Shown: positions 25,537 through 33,721 of the stretch, piece after piece
How positions within the stretch are numbered: the stretch's first letter is position 1
Layout of the letters: each line of letters starts with the position of its first letter
From: Clostridia bacterium
GTDB taxonomy: Bacteria > Bacillota > Clostridia > Oscillospirales > CAG-272
Assembly: GCA_017505745.1 (NCBI GenBank)
Contig: JAFVOP010000063.1
Coordinates: 1 to 39,959, forward strand
Length of the DNA stretch: 39,959 nt
Direction of reading: 5' to 3'
Notes under the pieces: model-generated
The model's database searches: none
What the model was told of the DNA's origin: nothing
Seen by the model: only the letters and a program-made list of their open reading frames with translations
Made by a program: the position numbers and the translations under genes

Positions 25537-26763
25537 ATGAAGCAGGAACTGTGTATGGGATATTTGAAGCCGCTGACCGAAGCGCTTGGCTATGAGGGCG
25601 CGCCTGCTCTGACCGAGGGCGACGGCTATTGGGTGGCCACCTTTGCCGATGTGAAGGGGGATCCCCTTCCGTCCTGTGCGGCGTTTTGGGCGCGCAACGG
25701 TTTTTATACGGAGGAGGAGCATGCCGTGCATGGCAACCTGTTCCTCGCGTATGCGAGCGATCGGGTGCGCGTGCACGTCTCTTGGTACCCCTCCAAGCAG
25801 CTTTTGAAGATCGCGTTGGAGGGCCGCGGATACGCTCCCATACGGGAGAGGCCGCACACCGATGCCGTTTGTACGCCGCGCATTGCGCAGCTTGGCCGTC
25901 GCGGAGCCTCCGAGCGGCTTCCCAACGGCGCGCCGGGCATGTCCTACGTGCTGCAGACTGCGGCAGGAGGATTTATTCTGGTGGACGGCGGCCCCCTGGA
26001 TCGGGAACGCGCGGACGTGGATCAGCTTTGGGAGTATCTGCTGCAAAACAAGCCCGCGCACTGCGAAAAGCCGCATATTCTGGCGTGGTTCATCACCCAT
26101 TCGCACCACGATCACATCCATTTGGCGATCGAATTTTTAAAGACCTACGGAGATCGGATCGTTTTGGACACGGTGGCGTATAATTTCCCGCCGTTTGCAA
26201 GCATTACGATCAAACACGAGGATGCCGCCCGCATGGGCGCGTTTGCCGAGGAATTTCAAGCGCTGGCGGCCGCATTGGGCGCCAACACGCTGTTGCTCCA
26301 CACAGGGCAGCGGTTCTGGCTGGAGGACGCCATGGTGGAGGTCCTGTATACGCCCGACGATTTCGCGCCCGCCGCCTACCCCTGGGGCAATCACACCAGC
26401 TGCGCCTTCCGTTTCACGCTTGGCGGCAGGACCTTCCTGGTATTGGGGGACTGCGAAAAGGGACTTTGCCAATTCATGGCAGACGTTTACGGAGAAACCA
26501 TGAAGAGCGATATTCTGCAGCTTTCGCACCACGGGGTGAACGGCGCCTGCCTCGAGCTTTACCAAGCGGTGGATCCCGACGTCTGCTTTTGGCCGATCGA
26601 CGAATTCCGCTTTTTCAACCACGCGCAGATCCGCGGCGAAAAAGCCTGGGACTTCAACCGCTGGATCCTGGACGATACGGTCAAAGCGCGTTCGCATTTC
26701 CATACTTCCATCACCACCGTTCTCACGCTTTCCGGGAACGGCATCCAAATCACTGCGGTTTAA
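25537..26763 (+). CDS. Metallo-beta-lactamase-fold hydrolase
   Basis: 408 residues. ITHSHHDH (H188, H190, D192, H193) is the metal-binding motif. A later GDCEKGLC supplies the next ligand and LSHHGVN resembles the ComEC-type HHG box. The first 120 residues are a separate region without recognised motifs. The fold is certain, but the substrate could be a lactone, phosphodiester or thioester. In context, between the lactonase and the glycyl-radical pair, a second hydrolytic step on the sugar-acid route is the simplest guess. There is no signal peptide or membrane helix. The next gene starts 13 bp after its stop. Confidence 0.85.
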   Translation: MKQELCMGYLKPLTEALGYEGAPALTEGDGYWVATFADVKGDPLPSCAAFWARNGFYTEEEHAVHGNLFLAYASDRVRVHVSWYPSKQLLKIALEGRGYAPIRERPHTDAVCTPRIAQLGRRGASERLPNGAPGMSYVLQTAAGGFILVDGGPLDRERADVDQLWEYLLQNKPAHCEKPHILAWFITHSHHDHIHLAIEFLKTYGDRIVLDTVAYNFPPFASITIKHEDAARMGAFAEEFQALAAALGANTLLLHTGQRFWLEDAMVEVLYTPDDFAPAAYPWGNHTSCAFRFTLGGRTFLVLGDCEKGLCQFMADVYGETMKSDILQLSHHGVNGACLELYQAVDPDVCFWPIDEFRFFNHAQIRGEKAWDFNRWILDDTVKARSHFHTSITTVLTLSGNGIQITAV

Positions 26764-26776
26764 AGGATTTTACAAG

Positions 26777-27691
26777 ATGAAATACGGAACGGTATTCAAT
26801 ATTCAGCGTATGTCGATCCACGACGGCCCCGGCATCCGCACCACGGTATTTCTCAAGGGCTGTCCGCTTCGGTGCGCCTGGTGTCACAATCCCGAGTCGC
26901 AGCGCCCCGAGCCCGAGCTGGCTTACCACGCCAACCGTTGCGTGGGATGCGGCTTTTGCGTGGCGCAATGCCCGGCGGGGGCGCTGTCGCTTTCGGCGGG
27001 GAAGGTGACAAAAAACGACTCCCTTTGCACCCAATGCAATACCTGTGTGGCGTCCTGCCCGTACAGTGCATGGGAGTGCTATGGGGAGCGGATGTCGGTG
27101 GAGGACGTGGTCACCGAAGTGCTCAAAGACAAGGCCTATTACACAAAAACCGGAGGCGGGGTCACCTTTTCGGGTGGAGAGCCGCTTCTCCGGGCCGATT
27201 TCGTAGCGGCGTGCGCAACGCAATTGCGAGAGCACGGCGTTCACGTGGCCGTGGAAACGGCGTGCTTTGGAAGCGAGACGGCGTTGCGGCGGCTGTTTGA
27301 CGCGGCCGATCTCTTTCTGGTGGATCTGAAGGTCATGGACGATGCCGCACACAGGCGTTGGATCGGCTCCCCGGTGGAACCGATCCTGCAAAATCTGCGT
27401 CTGCTGGGCGCGTGGGGGGCCGAGGCGCTGGTTCGCATCCCCGTGGTTATGGGCTGCAACGCCACGGAAGAAAACATGGCGGCCACCGCCGATTTTCTGC
27501 TTTCCCAAACCCCGTACCGTACCGTTGAGCTTTTGAAAATGCATAAGCTTGCGGAAAACAAATACCGTGCGTTGCGCCGCGATTGGCTCATTGCCGACGT
27601 GGAGCCGCCAACCGAGGAGCACATGGCCGAGCTTGCCAATGTCTTGAAGCAAGAAGGGCTTTGTGTGTACTACAAAGGAGAGATTGTATGA
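26777..27691 (+). CDS. Glycyl-radical enzyme activating protein (radical SAM)
   Basis: 304 residues. Radical-SAM Cys29, 33 and 36 (CPLRCAWC), two ferredoxin four-Cys sets (55/58/61/65 and 84/87/90/94), and GGGVTFSGGEP for SAM binding. Its stop codon overlaps the start of the glycyl-radical enzyme by four bases (ATGA), so the two are translationally coupled and almost certainly partners. It would install the glycyl radical on Gly698 of that enzyme. It is distinct in sequence from the other activase at 16.4 kb. Confidence 0.95.
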   Translation: MKYGTVFNIQRMSIHDGPGIRTTVFLKGCPLRCAWCHNPESQRPEPELAYHANRCVGCGFCVAQCPAGALSLSAGKVTKNDSLCTQCNTCVASCPYSAWECYGERMSVEDVVTEVLKDKAYYTKTGGGVTFSGGEPLLRADFVAACATQLREHGVHVAVETACFGSETALRRLFDAADLFLVDLKVMDDAAHRRWIGSPVEPILQNLRLLGAWGAEALVRIPVVMGCNATEENMAATADFLLSQTPYRTVELLKMHKLAENKYRALRRDWLIADVEPPTEEHMAELANVLKQEGLCVYYKGEIV

Positions 27692-29853
27692 CGATGAAAG
27701 AAAGAGCAGAGCTTCAAAAGCGCGAAGCGATTGATCTGCTGTTACATAAATCCCCCCAATCCACGCTCACCGAGCGGTGGTTCTTGCTGGACGAAGCCTG
27801 TGAGCGCTTTCAGAGCGAGCCGCAGCCGATGATGTTGGGCAAGGGTCTGCGCTACATCCTGGAGCGTGCCTCCTTGCCGGTGCGTCCTTGCGATATTCTG
27901 CTGGGGCGGTACGTGGACCGCGTGCCGAGCGCCGAGGAGGACGCCGAGATCGCGGCAATCTGGAAACGGCGCATCTCCACCAAAAATCCCATCACACACC
28001 CCAACACGGGGCACCTGACGCTCGATTGGGAGGAGCTGGTGTCGCTGGGGCTTGTGGGCTATCTGGAAAAAACCGAGCAAAAGCTTGCCACCTGCGCGGA
28101 GGAGGATCGGATCTTCCTGACGGGTATGCACGAGGTATACGCGGCGATCCTGCATTATATCGAGCGTTACGCCGAGGCCGCCGAGGCGGCGGGGCTTTCG
28201 GATTCGGCCGCCGTTTGTCGGGAGATCTGCGCGCACGCGCCCAACACCTTCCGTGAGGCGATGCAGCTGATCCTGTCCGTGTTTACGGTCTATATGATCT
28301 ACGCGGGCTGGCACGTGGCATGTTTGACGTTGGGGCGCATGGACAACTATCTGCTTCGTTACTATCTTGCCGACCTGAAAAGCGGACGGCTGACCGAGGA
28401 GGAGGCCGGCGCGATCATCGACGATTTCAACTGCAAGGCCAATTTGCACCTGGGACGCGGCGAGCACCAGATGGGGAACGCCGCCGAGACCGGAAACAAC
28501 ACGGGCTGGAAGCGCAACCATACCTACGATTCGCCCACGTACATCGTGATCGGCGGCGAGAGCGCGGTCTGCCCGCCCGCGGGCAATCCGCTCACCAAGC
28601 TCTTTGCCGCGCATATCACGGTCGGCTTTAAAAATCCTGTGTACATCTACCGTTGGAGCCGCAACCAAGCCCCCGAGGTCTGGGAAACGGTCTGCCAACG
28701 CGTGCGGGACAATGCGTCGATCCTGCTCTACAATGACACCACCATGATCCCCGCGATGGAGCATGCGGGCGTTTCGCACGCCGATGCCGTCAATTATACG
28801 GTCCATCCCTGCAACTGGCCCGATATCGCGGGCGGCTATGCCGTGACCGACAAGATCGGAGAGCCGATGCCCGAGATGCTGATGGAGGCGTTTGGCAGGG
28901 AGCTGCCCAATTTGCGGAACGCCGATTCGATCGATGCCTTTTACGCATGCTATGCAGATTGGTACCGTGCGAAATTCCGCCGTCACGCCGAGGCGTTCCG
29001 AGCCGCCTACCGCTCGGGCGAGATCCCCAAGCGTGGCGTGCTCAGCCTCAACGATTGCTTTACCCACGGCCCGCTCGACCAAGCGCGCGCCCTCACCGAC
29101 GGCGGCGCGAAGTACCTGGCCGTATATACCTTTTTGCGCAACGTGGCAACGGCCGCCGATATCATGGCGGCAATCGATACGCTGGTGTATCGCAACCGCG
29201 TTTGCACGGTGGAGGAGCTGTTTGCGGCGGCAGACCGCAATTTTGAAGGCAGCCCCGCGCTCTACGCGCATTGCCGCAAGGCTCCCAAATTCGGGACCGA
29301 AAACCCGATTGCCGACGCGCACGCGGTGCGTTTGACGGAGACCATGCTCGATATCATCGATGCCGAATCGGTGAATACAAACGGCGAGCGCGATCTGCTC
29401 TCGCTCAACGTTATGATCACCGATATGGATCACATCCGCAACGGCGCGGCCATGGGAGCCACCCCCGACGGGCGCCTGTCCGGAACACCGCTCAGTGAAA
29501 ATCTTTCACCCTCGGTAGGGTATAACGAAAGCGCAACGGCGCTGCTCAATTCGGTGTCGGCGCTTCCGTTTGACCGCATCCATTCGGGCGTGCTCAATCT
29601 GCGCTTGCGTCGGGAGACCGTGCGCGGCGACGCGGGATTGCTGCGCTTGCAGGCACTGATGGACACCTATTTTGAGCGCGGCGGCATCCAGCTGCAGGTC
29701 AGCATTGCCGATACGCAGGTCCTGCGCGAGGCGCAACGCTGTCCCGATTGCTACCGCGACCTGATGGTCCGTGTAACGGGGTACAGCACGCTCTTCACCG
29801 ATATGTCGGAAAACGGCCAGGAGGAGATCATTCGTCGCGACGAAATGGCGTGA
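27688..29853 (+). CDS. Glycyl-radical enzyme with atypical active-site loop
   Basis: 721 residues from the ATG at 27688 (AAAGGAG seven bases upstream). The radical site RVTGYSTLF (Gly698) and the family box TPDGRLSGTPLSEN with SPSVG are intact. The thiyl cysteine is Cys375 in VHPCNWPDIAGGY. In dehydratases, CutC and HypD this loop reads G-C-x-E; here Pro precedes Cys, and Asn376-Trp377 replace x-Glu, so the general base is absent. Pyruvate formate-lyase has two adjacent Cys, also absent here. The protein is shorter than most of this branch (about 780-850), mainly at the N-terminus. It is a strictly anaerobic radical lyase or dehydratase of unknown substrate, probably a polyol, sugar or sugar acid given its neighbours. 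Confidence 0.93.
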   Translation: MTMKERAELQKREAIDLLLHKSPQSTLTERWFLLDEACERFQSEPQPMMLGKGLRYILERASLPVRPCDILLGRYVDRVPSAEEDAEIAAIWKRRISTKNPITHPNTGHLTLDWEELVSLGLVGYLEKTEQKLATCAEEDRIFLTGMHEVYAAILHYIERYAEAAEAAGLSDSAAVCREICAHAPNTFREAMQLILSVFTVYMIYAGWHVACLTLGRMDNYLLRYYLADLKSGRLTEEEAGAIIDDFNCKANLHLGRGEHQMGNAAETGNNTGWKRNHTYDSPTYIVIGGESAVCPPAGNPLTKLFAAHITVGFKNPVYIYRWSRNQAPEVWETVCQRVRDNASILLYNDTTMIPAMEHAGVSHADAVNYTVHPCNWPDIAGGYAVTDKIGEPMPEMLMEAFGRELPNLRNADSIDAFYACYADWYRAKFRRHAEAFRAAYRSGEIPKRGVLSLNDCFTHGPLDQARALTDGGAKYLAVYTFLRNVATAADIMAAIDTLVYRNRVCTVEELFAAADRNFEGSPALYAHCRKAPKFGTENPIADAHAVRLTETMLDIIDAESVNTNGERDLLSLNVMITDMDHIRNGAAMGATPDGRLSGTPLSENLSPSVGYNESATALLNSVSALPFDRIHSGVLNLRLRRETVRGDAGLLRLQALMDTYFERGGIQLQVSIADTQVLREAQRCPDCYRDLMVRVTGYSTLFTDMSENGQEEIIRRDEMA

Positions 29854-29885
29854 AGCCGAAATTGATCGAAAAAAATACAAAAATC

Positions 29886-29916
29886 CATTGCGCAATGCGA
29901 AAAGCTGTGATACAAT
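29886..29916 (+). promoter_or_regulatory. Promoter of the second Gfo/Idh gene with a palindrome at -35
   Basis: TTGCGC (29888-29893), a 17-bp spacer and TACAAT (29911-29916), 37 bp before the ATG. The 12-bp perfect palindrome CATTGCGCAATG (29886-29897) covers the -35 region and could be an operator. Confidence 0.6.
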
Positions 29917-29953
29917 AAACGTATATTCTGAATGGTTACGGAGGAAACACACG

Positions 29954-31054
29954 ATGGAACAGAAGTTGGTTCGCGTTGGCATCATCGGATGCGGCGGAAT
30001 TGCAAACAGCAAGCATATGCCCTCGCTGAAAAAGGTGAAGGACTGCGAGATGGTGGCGTTTTGCGACGTCATCCCCGAGCGCGCCGAAAAGGCGGCCAAG
30101 CAGTTCGGTACGCCCGAGGCCAAGGTCTACGTTGACTATAAGGAGCTGCTCAAGGATGCTTCGATCGACGTGGTGCACGTCTGCACGCCCAATCGCTACC
30201 ATAGCCCCATTACCGTAGACGCGCTGGAAGCCGGCAAGCACGTCATGTGTGAAAAGCCGATGGCGATCAATTCTGCCGAGGCGAAAAAGATGCTGGATGC
30301 GGCGGAGCGCACCGGAAAGCTGCTTTCCGTCGGCTACCAAAGCCGCTTCCGTCCCGACGCGCTCTATCTCAAGCAGGAGGCCGAGGACGGCGTGTTTGGC
30401 GATATCTACTACGCCAAGGCAACCGCTATCCGCCGCCGCGCCGTACCTACGTGGGGCGTATTCCTCAATGAATACGAGCAGGGAGGCGGCCCTCTGATCG
30501 ATATCGGAACGCACGCGCTCGATCTCACGCTTTGGATCATGAACAACTACAAGCCCAAGTATTGCGTGGGTACAACCTATCACAAGCTCAACAAGGATAC
30601 CAACCAGGGCAACGCCTGGGGCAACTGGGATCCCAACGGCTTTACGGTGGAGGACAGCGCCTTTGGCTTTATCGTGATGGAAAACGGCGCCACCATCGTG
30701 CTCGAATCGGCATGGGCGCTCAACACGCTGGACGTGCGTGAGGCGGTCACCTCGATCTGCGGCACCAAGGCAGGAGCGGACATGAACGACGGTCTGCGCA
30801 TCAACGGCATCCGTCACAACCGCCAGTACGTCACCACCCCCTCGTTCAAGGCGGGCGGCGCGGCGTTTAACGACGGCAAGCGGGACGAAACCAACTCGGA
30901 TATGGAGGAGCGCCTCTGGATCGAGGCCTGCCGCGGCGGCGCGGCTCCCATTACCAAGCCCGAGCAAGCCTATTGCGTCACGCGCATTCTCGAGGGCATT
31001 TACGAGTCCGCCAAGAGCGGCAAGCCCTTCTATTTTGACGGCTCCGCAACATAA
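29954..31054 (+). CDS. Gfo/Idh/MocA-family NAD(P)-dependent oxidoreductase
   Basis: 366 residues from the ATG at 29954, with ACGGAGGA upstream; upstream in-frame codons precede the -10 box and are not used. VGIIGCGGIANSKHMP is the nucleotide-binding loop, CEKPM (E100, K101, P102) the catalytic motif, and GGGPLIDIGTHALDL the substrate-side His motif. It is likely a sugar or sugar-acid dehydrogenase. It follows the glycyl-radical enzyme by 100 bp but has its own promoter, so it may be regulated separately. The hairpin after the gene is strong. Confidence 0.93.
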   Translation: MEQKLVRVGIIGCGGIANSKHMPSLKKVKDCEMVAFCDVIPERAEKAAKQFGTPEAKVYVDYKELLKDASIDVVHVCTPNRYHSPITVDALEAGKHVMCEKPMAINSAEAKKMLDAAERTGKLLSVGYQSRFRPDALYLKQEAEDGVFGDIYYAKATAIRRRAVPTWGVFLNEYEQGGGPLIDIGTHALDLTLWIMNNYKPKYCVGTTYHKLNKDTNQGNAWGNWDPNGFTVEDSAFGFIVMENGATIVLESAWALNTLDVREAVTSICGTKAGADMNDGLRINGIRHNRQYVTTPSFKAGGAAFNDGKRDETNSDMEERLWIEACRGGAAPITKPEQAYCVTRILEGIYESAKSGKPFYFDGSAT

Positions 31055-31058
31055 AAAA

Positions 31059-31098
31059 CAGAACCGCCTCAAATGCAAGCGCATTTGAGGCGGCTCTG
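31059..31098. terminator. Long hairpin ending the catabolic island
   Basis: An 18-bp stem with one mismatch (31059-31076 with 31081-31098), loop AAGC, four bases after the stop codon. The T-tract is weak on the plus strand (TTGTCGG) but good on the minus strand (GTTTTTTATG), so it may work in both directions or mainly block antisense transcription. Confidence 0.75.
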
Positions 31099-31376
31099 TT
31101 GTCGGAGGGGAGAAGATCAGGATTCCCAAACCGTGGGAATGCCGTCTACGTATTCTTAGTAGGTACCAATTGCGTCGGTTCACGCCTCATCCCCTACCTA
31201 CGCGGCAACGAGTGCCGCCCCCGTGGCGGGCTTCCGGAAAAGCAAGCGTGCATCCATCCTTTTTCGGTAAAATGATACCGGTCCGCACGAAAAGCGGCAG
31301 AAGGCATGCCTTCGCAATCGATGCCTTCCCCGGCGTTCTCACGCGAAAATTGATATCGCCGGCGGGGACAAAGACC
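31099..31376. other. Gene-free interval upstream of the TraX gene
   Basis: No open reading frame with a ribosome-binding site. On the minus strand GGCGTGAACC is followed by ATTGGTA (about 31166-31184), a combination also found in the methyltransferase leader near 39.46-39.48 kb. Here it is enclosed by a GTAGGTA/TACCTAC stem. It could be a structured RNA or a decayed copy of one. Confidence 0.35.
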
Positions 31377-31405
31377 TTGACAAGGCCCACCGGATGTGCT
31401 ATAAT
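31377..31405 (+). promoter_or_regulatory. Promoter of the TraX-family gene
   Basis: Perfect consensus: TTGACA (31377-31382), a 17-bp spacer and TATAAT (31400-31405), 53 bp before the chosen start. Confidence 0.88.
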
Positions 31406-31458
31406 GAGCGCATCATGCCGATTGAAAAATGGGCGGAAAGGAAACGGGGAGGCACCGC

Positions 31459-32199
31459 ATGAAGGAAGGGCACGGATACGGATTGAACGGAAATACGCTG
31501 AAGATCATTGCCGCGGTGTCGATGCTGATCGACCATATCGGCGTGGTCTTGCTTCCGGACGTTGGTTTTTTGCGCGTCCTCGGACGCTTGGCGTTTCCCA
31601 TTTACGCCTACATGATTGCGGAGGGCTGCGCGCATACCAAGCACCGCCTGCGCTATTTCCTCACAGTGTTTTTGCTGGGCGCGGTCTGTCAGACCGTGTA
31701 CGCGATCGCTTCGGACGGCACGTATATGGGGATCCTGATCACGTTTTCGATGTCGATCCTTTTGGTATACATGCTGCAAGCCGTCAAGGCGGCGTGGACG
31801 GCCAATGAGGAGACCGTCGCTCGGCGGATCCTTCTAACCGCCCTGTTTGCGGCGGCGGTGGCAGGCGTTTATCTTTTCACCTGCTTCGTGCGCATCGACT
31901 ACGGCTTTTGGGGATGCATGGCTCCCGTGTTTGCCAGCCTGTTCCGCGCACCGCGCGATGCGAAAGCACCGCTTTGGAGAAAGCTGGACTGCAACACGGT
32001 GCACGTTTTGATGCTTGGCGTATGCCTGCTGATCCTGGCCTGCGTATTTGGCGGGATCCGCTTTTACGCGCTCCTTGCCGTCCCGCTTCTGCTCCTGTAC
32101 TCGGGCAAACGGGGAACGGCCAACCTGAAATACTTCTTTTACATCTTTTATCCCGCGCACCTTGTCCTTTTGGAGGGCATTGCGTTTTTTCTGCTTTAA
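31459..32199 (+). CDS. TraX-family membrane protein
   Basis: 246 residues from the ATG at 31459, which has GGGGAGG six bases upstream; an in-frame ATG ten codons earlier lacks such a site. LNGNTLKIIAAVSMLIDHIG near the N-terminus and GRLAFPIYAYMIAEGCAHT are the TraX family signature, with His and Arg/Glu residues in the membrane edge. About eight membrane helices are visible. The founding member N-acetylates F pilin, but chromosomal homologues in Firmicutes are common without conjugation genes and probably acetylate an unknown surface target. No conjugation genes lie nearby. Confidence 0.9.
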   Translation: MKEGHGYGLNGNTLKIIAAVSMLIDHIGVVLLPDVGFLRVLGRLAFPIYAYMIAEGCAHTKHRLRYFLTVFLLGAVCQTVYAIASDGTYMGILITFSMSILLVYMLQAVKAAWTANEETVARRILLTALFAAAVAGVYLFTCFVRIDYGFWGCMAPVFASLFRAPRDAKAPLWRKLDCNTVHVLMLGVCLLILACVFGGIRFYALLAVPLLLLYSGKRGTANLKYFFYIFYPAHLVLLEGIAFFLL

Positions 32200-32237
32200 A
32201 GAAGCTGCGCGCGCGATTCCTTTGGGGCGCTCGCCCC

Positions 32238-32287
32238 TGCCAAACAGAAAGCACCAAGCCGATTGGCTTGGTGCTTTTTGTTTGGCA
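32238..32287. terminator. 23-bp stem terminator between TraX and the cassette block
   Basis: Left arm 32238-32260 and right arm 32265-32287 pair over 23 bp with one G-T; loop GATT. The inner part with CTTTTTG is a normal plus-strand terminator for the TraX gene. Its outer right arm overlaps the first bases of repeat copy 1. It occupies the position that the minus-strand terminators hold in the other two cassettes. Confidence 0.85.
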
Positions 32288-32435
32288 CACCCTTTCAAAA
32301 TCGATCCATACCGCAAGTTTTTTTGAAATCGATCCGTGTTTCAAGGTCAGCGGATAGACTTACCCCTTGGCGATGATGCGTTGCGAAAATCACCCAAAAG
32401 AGATTTTCCAACTATGCCGGCAACGAAGCTATGTA
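32282..32435 (-). repeat. ~155-bp 3' repeat, copy 1
   Basis: First of three related elements (others at 33.93 and 34.71 kb). The conserved outer part includes GGCACACCC, two direct AAATCGATCC boxes about 30 bp apart, GGATAGACT, CTTGGCGATGATG and, at the far end, GCAACGAAGC..ATGTA. The middle differs from the other copies and forms its own bulged stem (GTTG-C-GAAAATC with GATTTTC-CAAC). It begins 30 bp after the stop codon of the lipoprotein gene. Confidence 0.85.
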
Positions 32436-32465
32436 CTGACGCTTCTCAACTTGTTTTGTTCTGCT

Positions 32466-33530
32466 TTACTTGATCGGCTCAAGTGTAAGTGTTCCTTTTT
32501 TAGCAGACCAATCACAGTTGCTCCACCCCATCTTATCGGGATTGTAGCGCACAATGACATCACCCAACCATTTCTCGCTCTCCATTTTAGGGCAATCACC
32601 TGCAAAGGTTATCGTCATTGTATTATAATTAAAAAAGGTGTTACCGCTCACCACGTTCACCGAAGCAGGCACCTCAACAGAGACGGGCGAGGTGATGGAA
32701 AACATAGCATAGCCGTCAAGACTCTCTACGCCATCTCGAAATATAATATTCTTCAGTGCAGGGCTATTAAATATGACATTTGAAATTGCGGGTTCATACA
32801 ATCGTAGATTTTTTCCGACAGAAATGGACTCAATGCCGATACACCCCTCAAATGCATTCTTTACGATTTCCTCCAAGCTATCGGGCAGATACAAGCTTTG
32901 TAGGGCAGAGCAGTTGAGGAACGAGCCTTCGTCTATGGTAGTCATTCCCTCGGGGAATATAATTTCCTTAAGTGATGTGCAATCTCTGAAGGAATAATAA
33001 TACGTTCCCTTCAGCTTGGTGAGTGGAGAAAGGTCTATACGTGTGAGTGCAGTACAACTCTCAAAGGTGCTCGTATTCAACGATGTAATGCCACAGCCCT
33101 TGGCAAACTCTACCTGCTCAAGCTTTGTACAGTGAGCAAAGGAGTCACGACCCAAGGAACTAACAGAGGACGGGATATACACCGATTCAATGGAGGTATC
33201 TTCAAACACCCCTTGCACCACCCGCGGATGTCCATTCTCATTCTGCGCGGTTACGCCCTTTAAAATTCTCACCGGCAACCCATCAATGGTGTCAGGAATC
33301 ACCACGTCGGTGCGCTCGCCCTTGTAGCGAATCAAGCGAATCACACGCTCGCCATCCTTCTCAAAAGTATCATAGTCGAAATCTGAAGCGGCATTCGGAA
33401 CCAATACTCCCGTAGTCGGTGTATCCGTGGTCGGCACCTCCGATGAAGGTGTCGTTTGACAGGAGCAGCACAGTGTCAGGAGAGAGATAAAGAGAAAAAC
33501 AACAGCCATTCGGCGAAAAAACGTAGTCAT
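32466..33530 (-). CDS. Leucine-rich-repeat (BspA-like) surface lipoprotein
   Basis: 354 residues. The N-terminus has a basic start, a hydrophobic stretch and CCSC (residues 21-24) followed by a Thr/Ser/Pro-rich linker, typical of a lipoprotein signal. Residues of about 100-300 carry repeats of the LRR_5/BspA type, with strings such as F-x-x-C-x-x-L-x-x-I-x-(L/F/I)-P and S-x-x-S-F-x-x-C. It is probably displayed on the outside of the membrane for binding. AAAGGAGG sits before the ATG and overlaps the stop of a 41-codon upstream reading frame. It is the first of three cassette-like units with shared promoters and 3' repeats. Confidence 0.88.
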   Translation of the reverse strand: MTTFFRRMAVVFLFISLLTLCCSCQTTPSSEVPTTDTPTTGVLVPNAASDFDYDTFEKDGERVIRLIRYKGERTDVVIPDTIDGLPVRILKGVTAQNENGHPRVVQGVFEDTSIESVYIPSSVSSLGRDSFAHCTKLEQVEFAKGCGITSLNTSTFESCTALTRIDLSPLTKLKGTYYYSFRDCTSLKEIIFPEGMTTIDEGSFLNCSALQSLYLPDSLEEIVKNAFEGCIGIESISVGKNLRLYEPAISNVIFNSPALKNIIFRDGVESLDGYAMFSITSPVSVEVPASVNVVSGNTFFNYNTMTITFAGDCPKMESEKWLGDVIVRYNPDKMGWSNCDWSAKKGTLTLEPIK

Positions 33531-33545
33531 ATAAAAATTCCTCCT

Positions 33546-33671
33546 TTATAGATGATATATTTTTGCCATCGAGCACCCGGTAAAGCGGTACGATAAATCT
33601 TCATTTGTCAGATGCAAAGCGTTAACGAAAAATTCCATTGAAAGATCGCCAAGCTTATCTTCTTTCATCAT
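33546..33671 (-). CDS. 41-codon upstream reading frame, possible gene remnant
   Basis: MMKEDKLGDLSMEFFV and a further 25 codons, ending at a TAA that overlaps the ribosome-binding site of the lipoprotein gene. It has a GGAAGGCGGTG upstream and lies between the promoter and the lipoprotein. The first 15 residues resemble the start of four-helix-bundle (23S intervening-sequence-type) proteins, but nothing of the rest remains, so it may be a remnant reused as a leader. It could also be a translationally coupled leader peptide. Unproven. Confidence 0.4.
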   Translation of the reverse strand: MMKEDKLGDLSMEFFVNALHLTNEDLSYRFTGCSMAKIYHL

Positions 33672-33692
33672 AACACCGCCTTCCTTTGCTTC

Positions 33693-33721
33693 ATTATATC
33701 ACAAATCTGCGAACATTTCAA
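33693..33721 (-). promoter_or_regulatory. Cassette promoter, unit 1
   Basis: Minus strand: TTGAAA (33716-33721), a 17-bp spacer and TATAAT (33693-33698). The spacer ending GATTTGTG, the -10 region and the following GAAGCAAAGGAAGGCGGTG are closely matched in units 2 and 3. Confidence 0.85.

Noticed and set aside
31111..31165. Possible C-terminal fragment of a decayed minus-strand gene (EYVDGIPTVWE then stop)
   Set aside because: Upstream codons in that frame contain several stops and no longer similarity is evident; too short to distinguish from chance.
32232..32242. CGCCCCTGCCA near the TraX terminator, an inverted match to the tRNA-Trp-like end at 35.57 kb, as a boundary of the block
   Set aside because: Only 11 bases match and the segment is explained as part of the 23-bp terminator stem, so I do not treat it as an attachment site.
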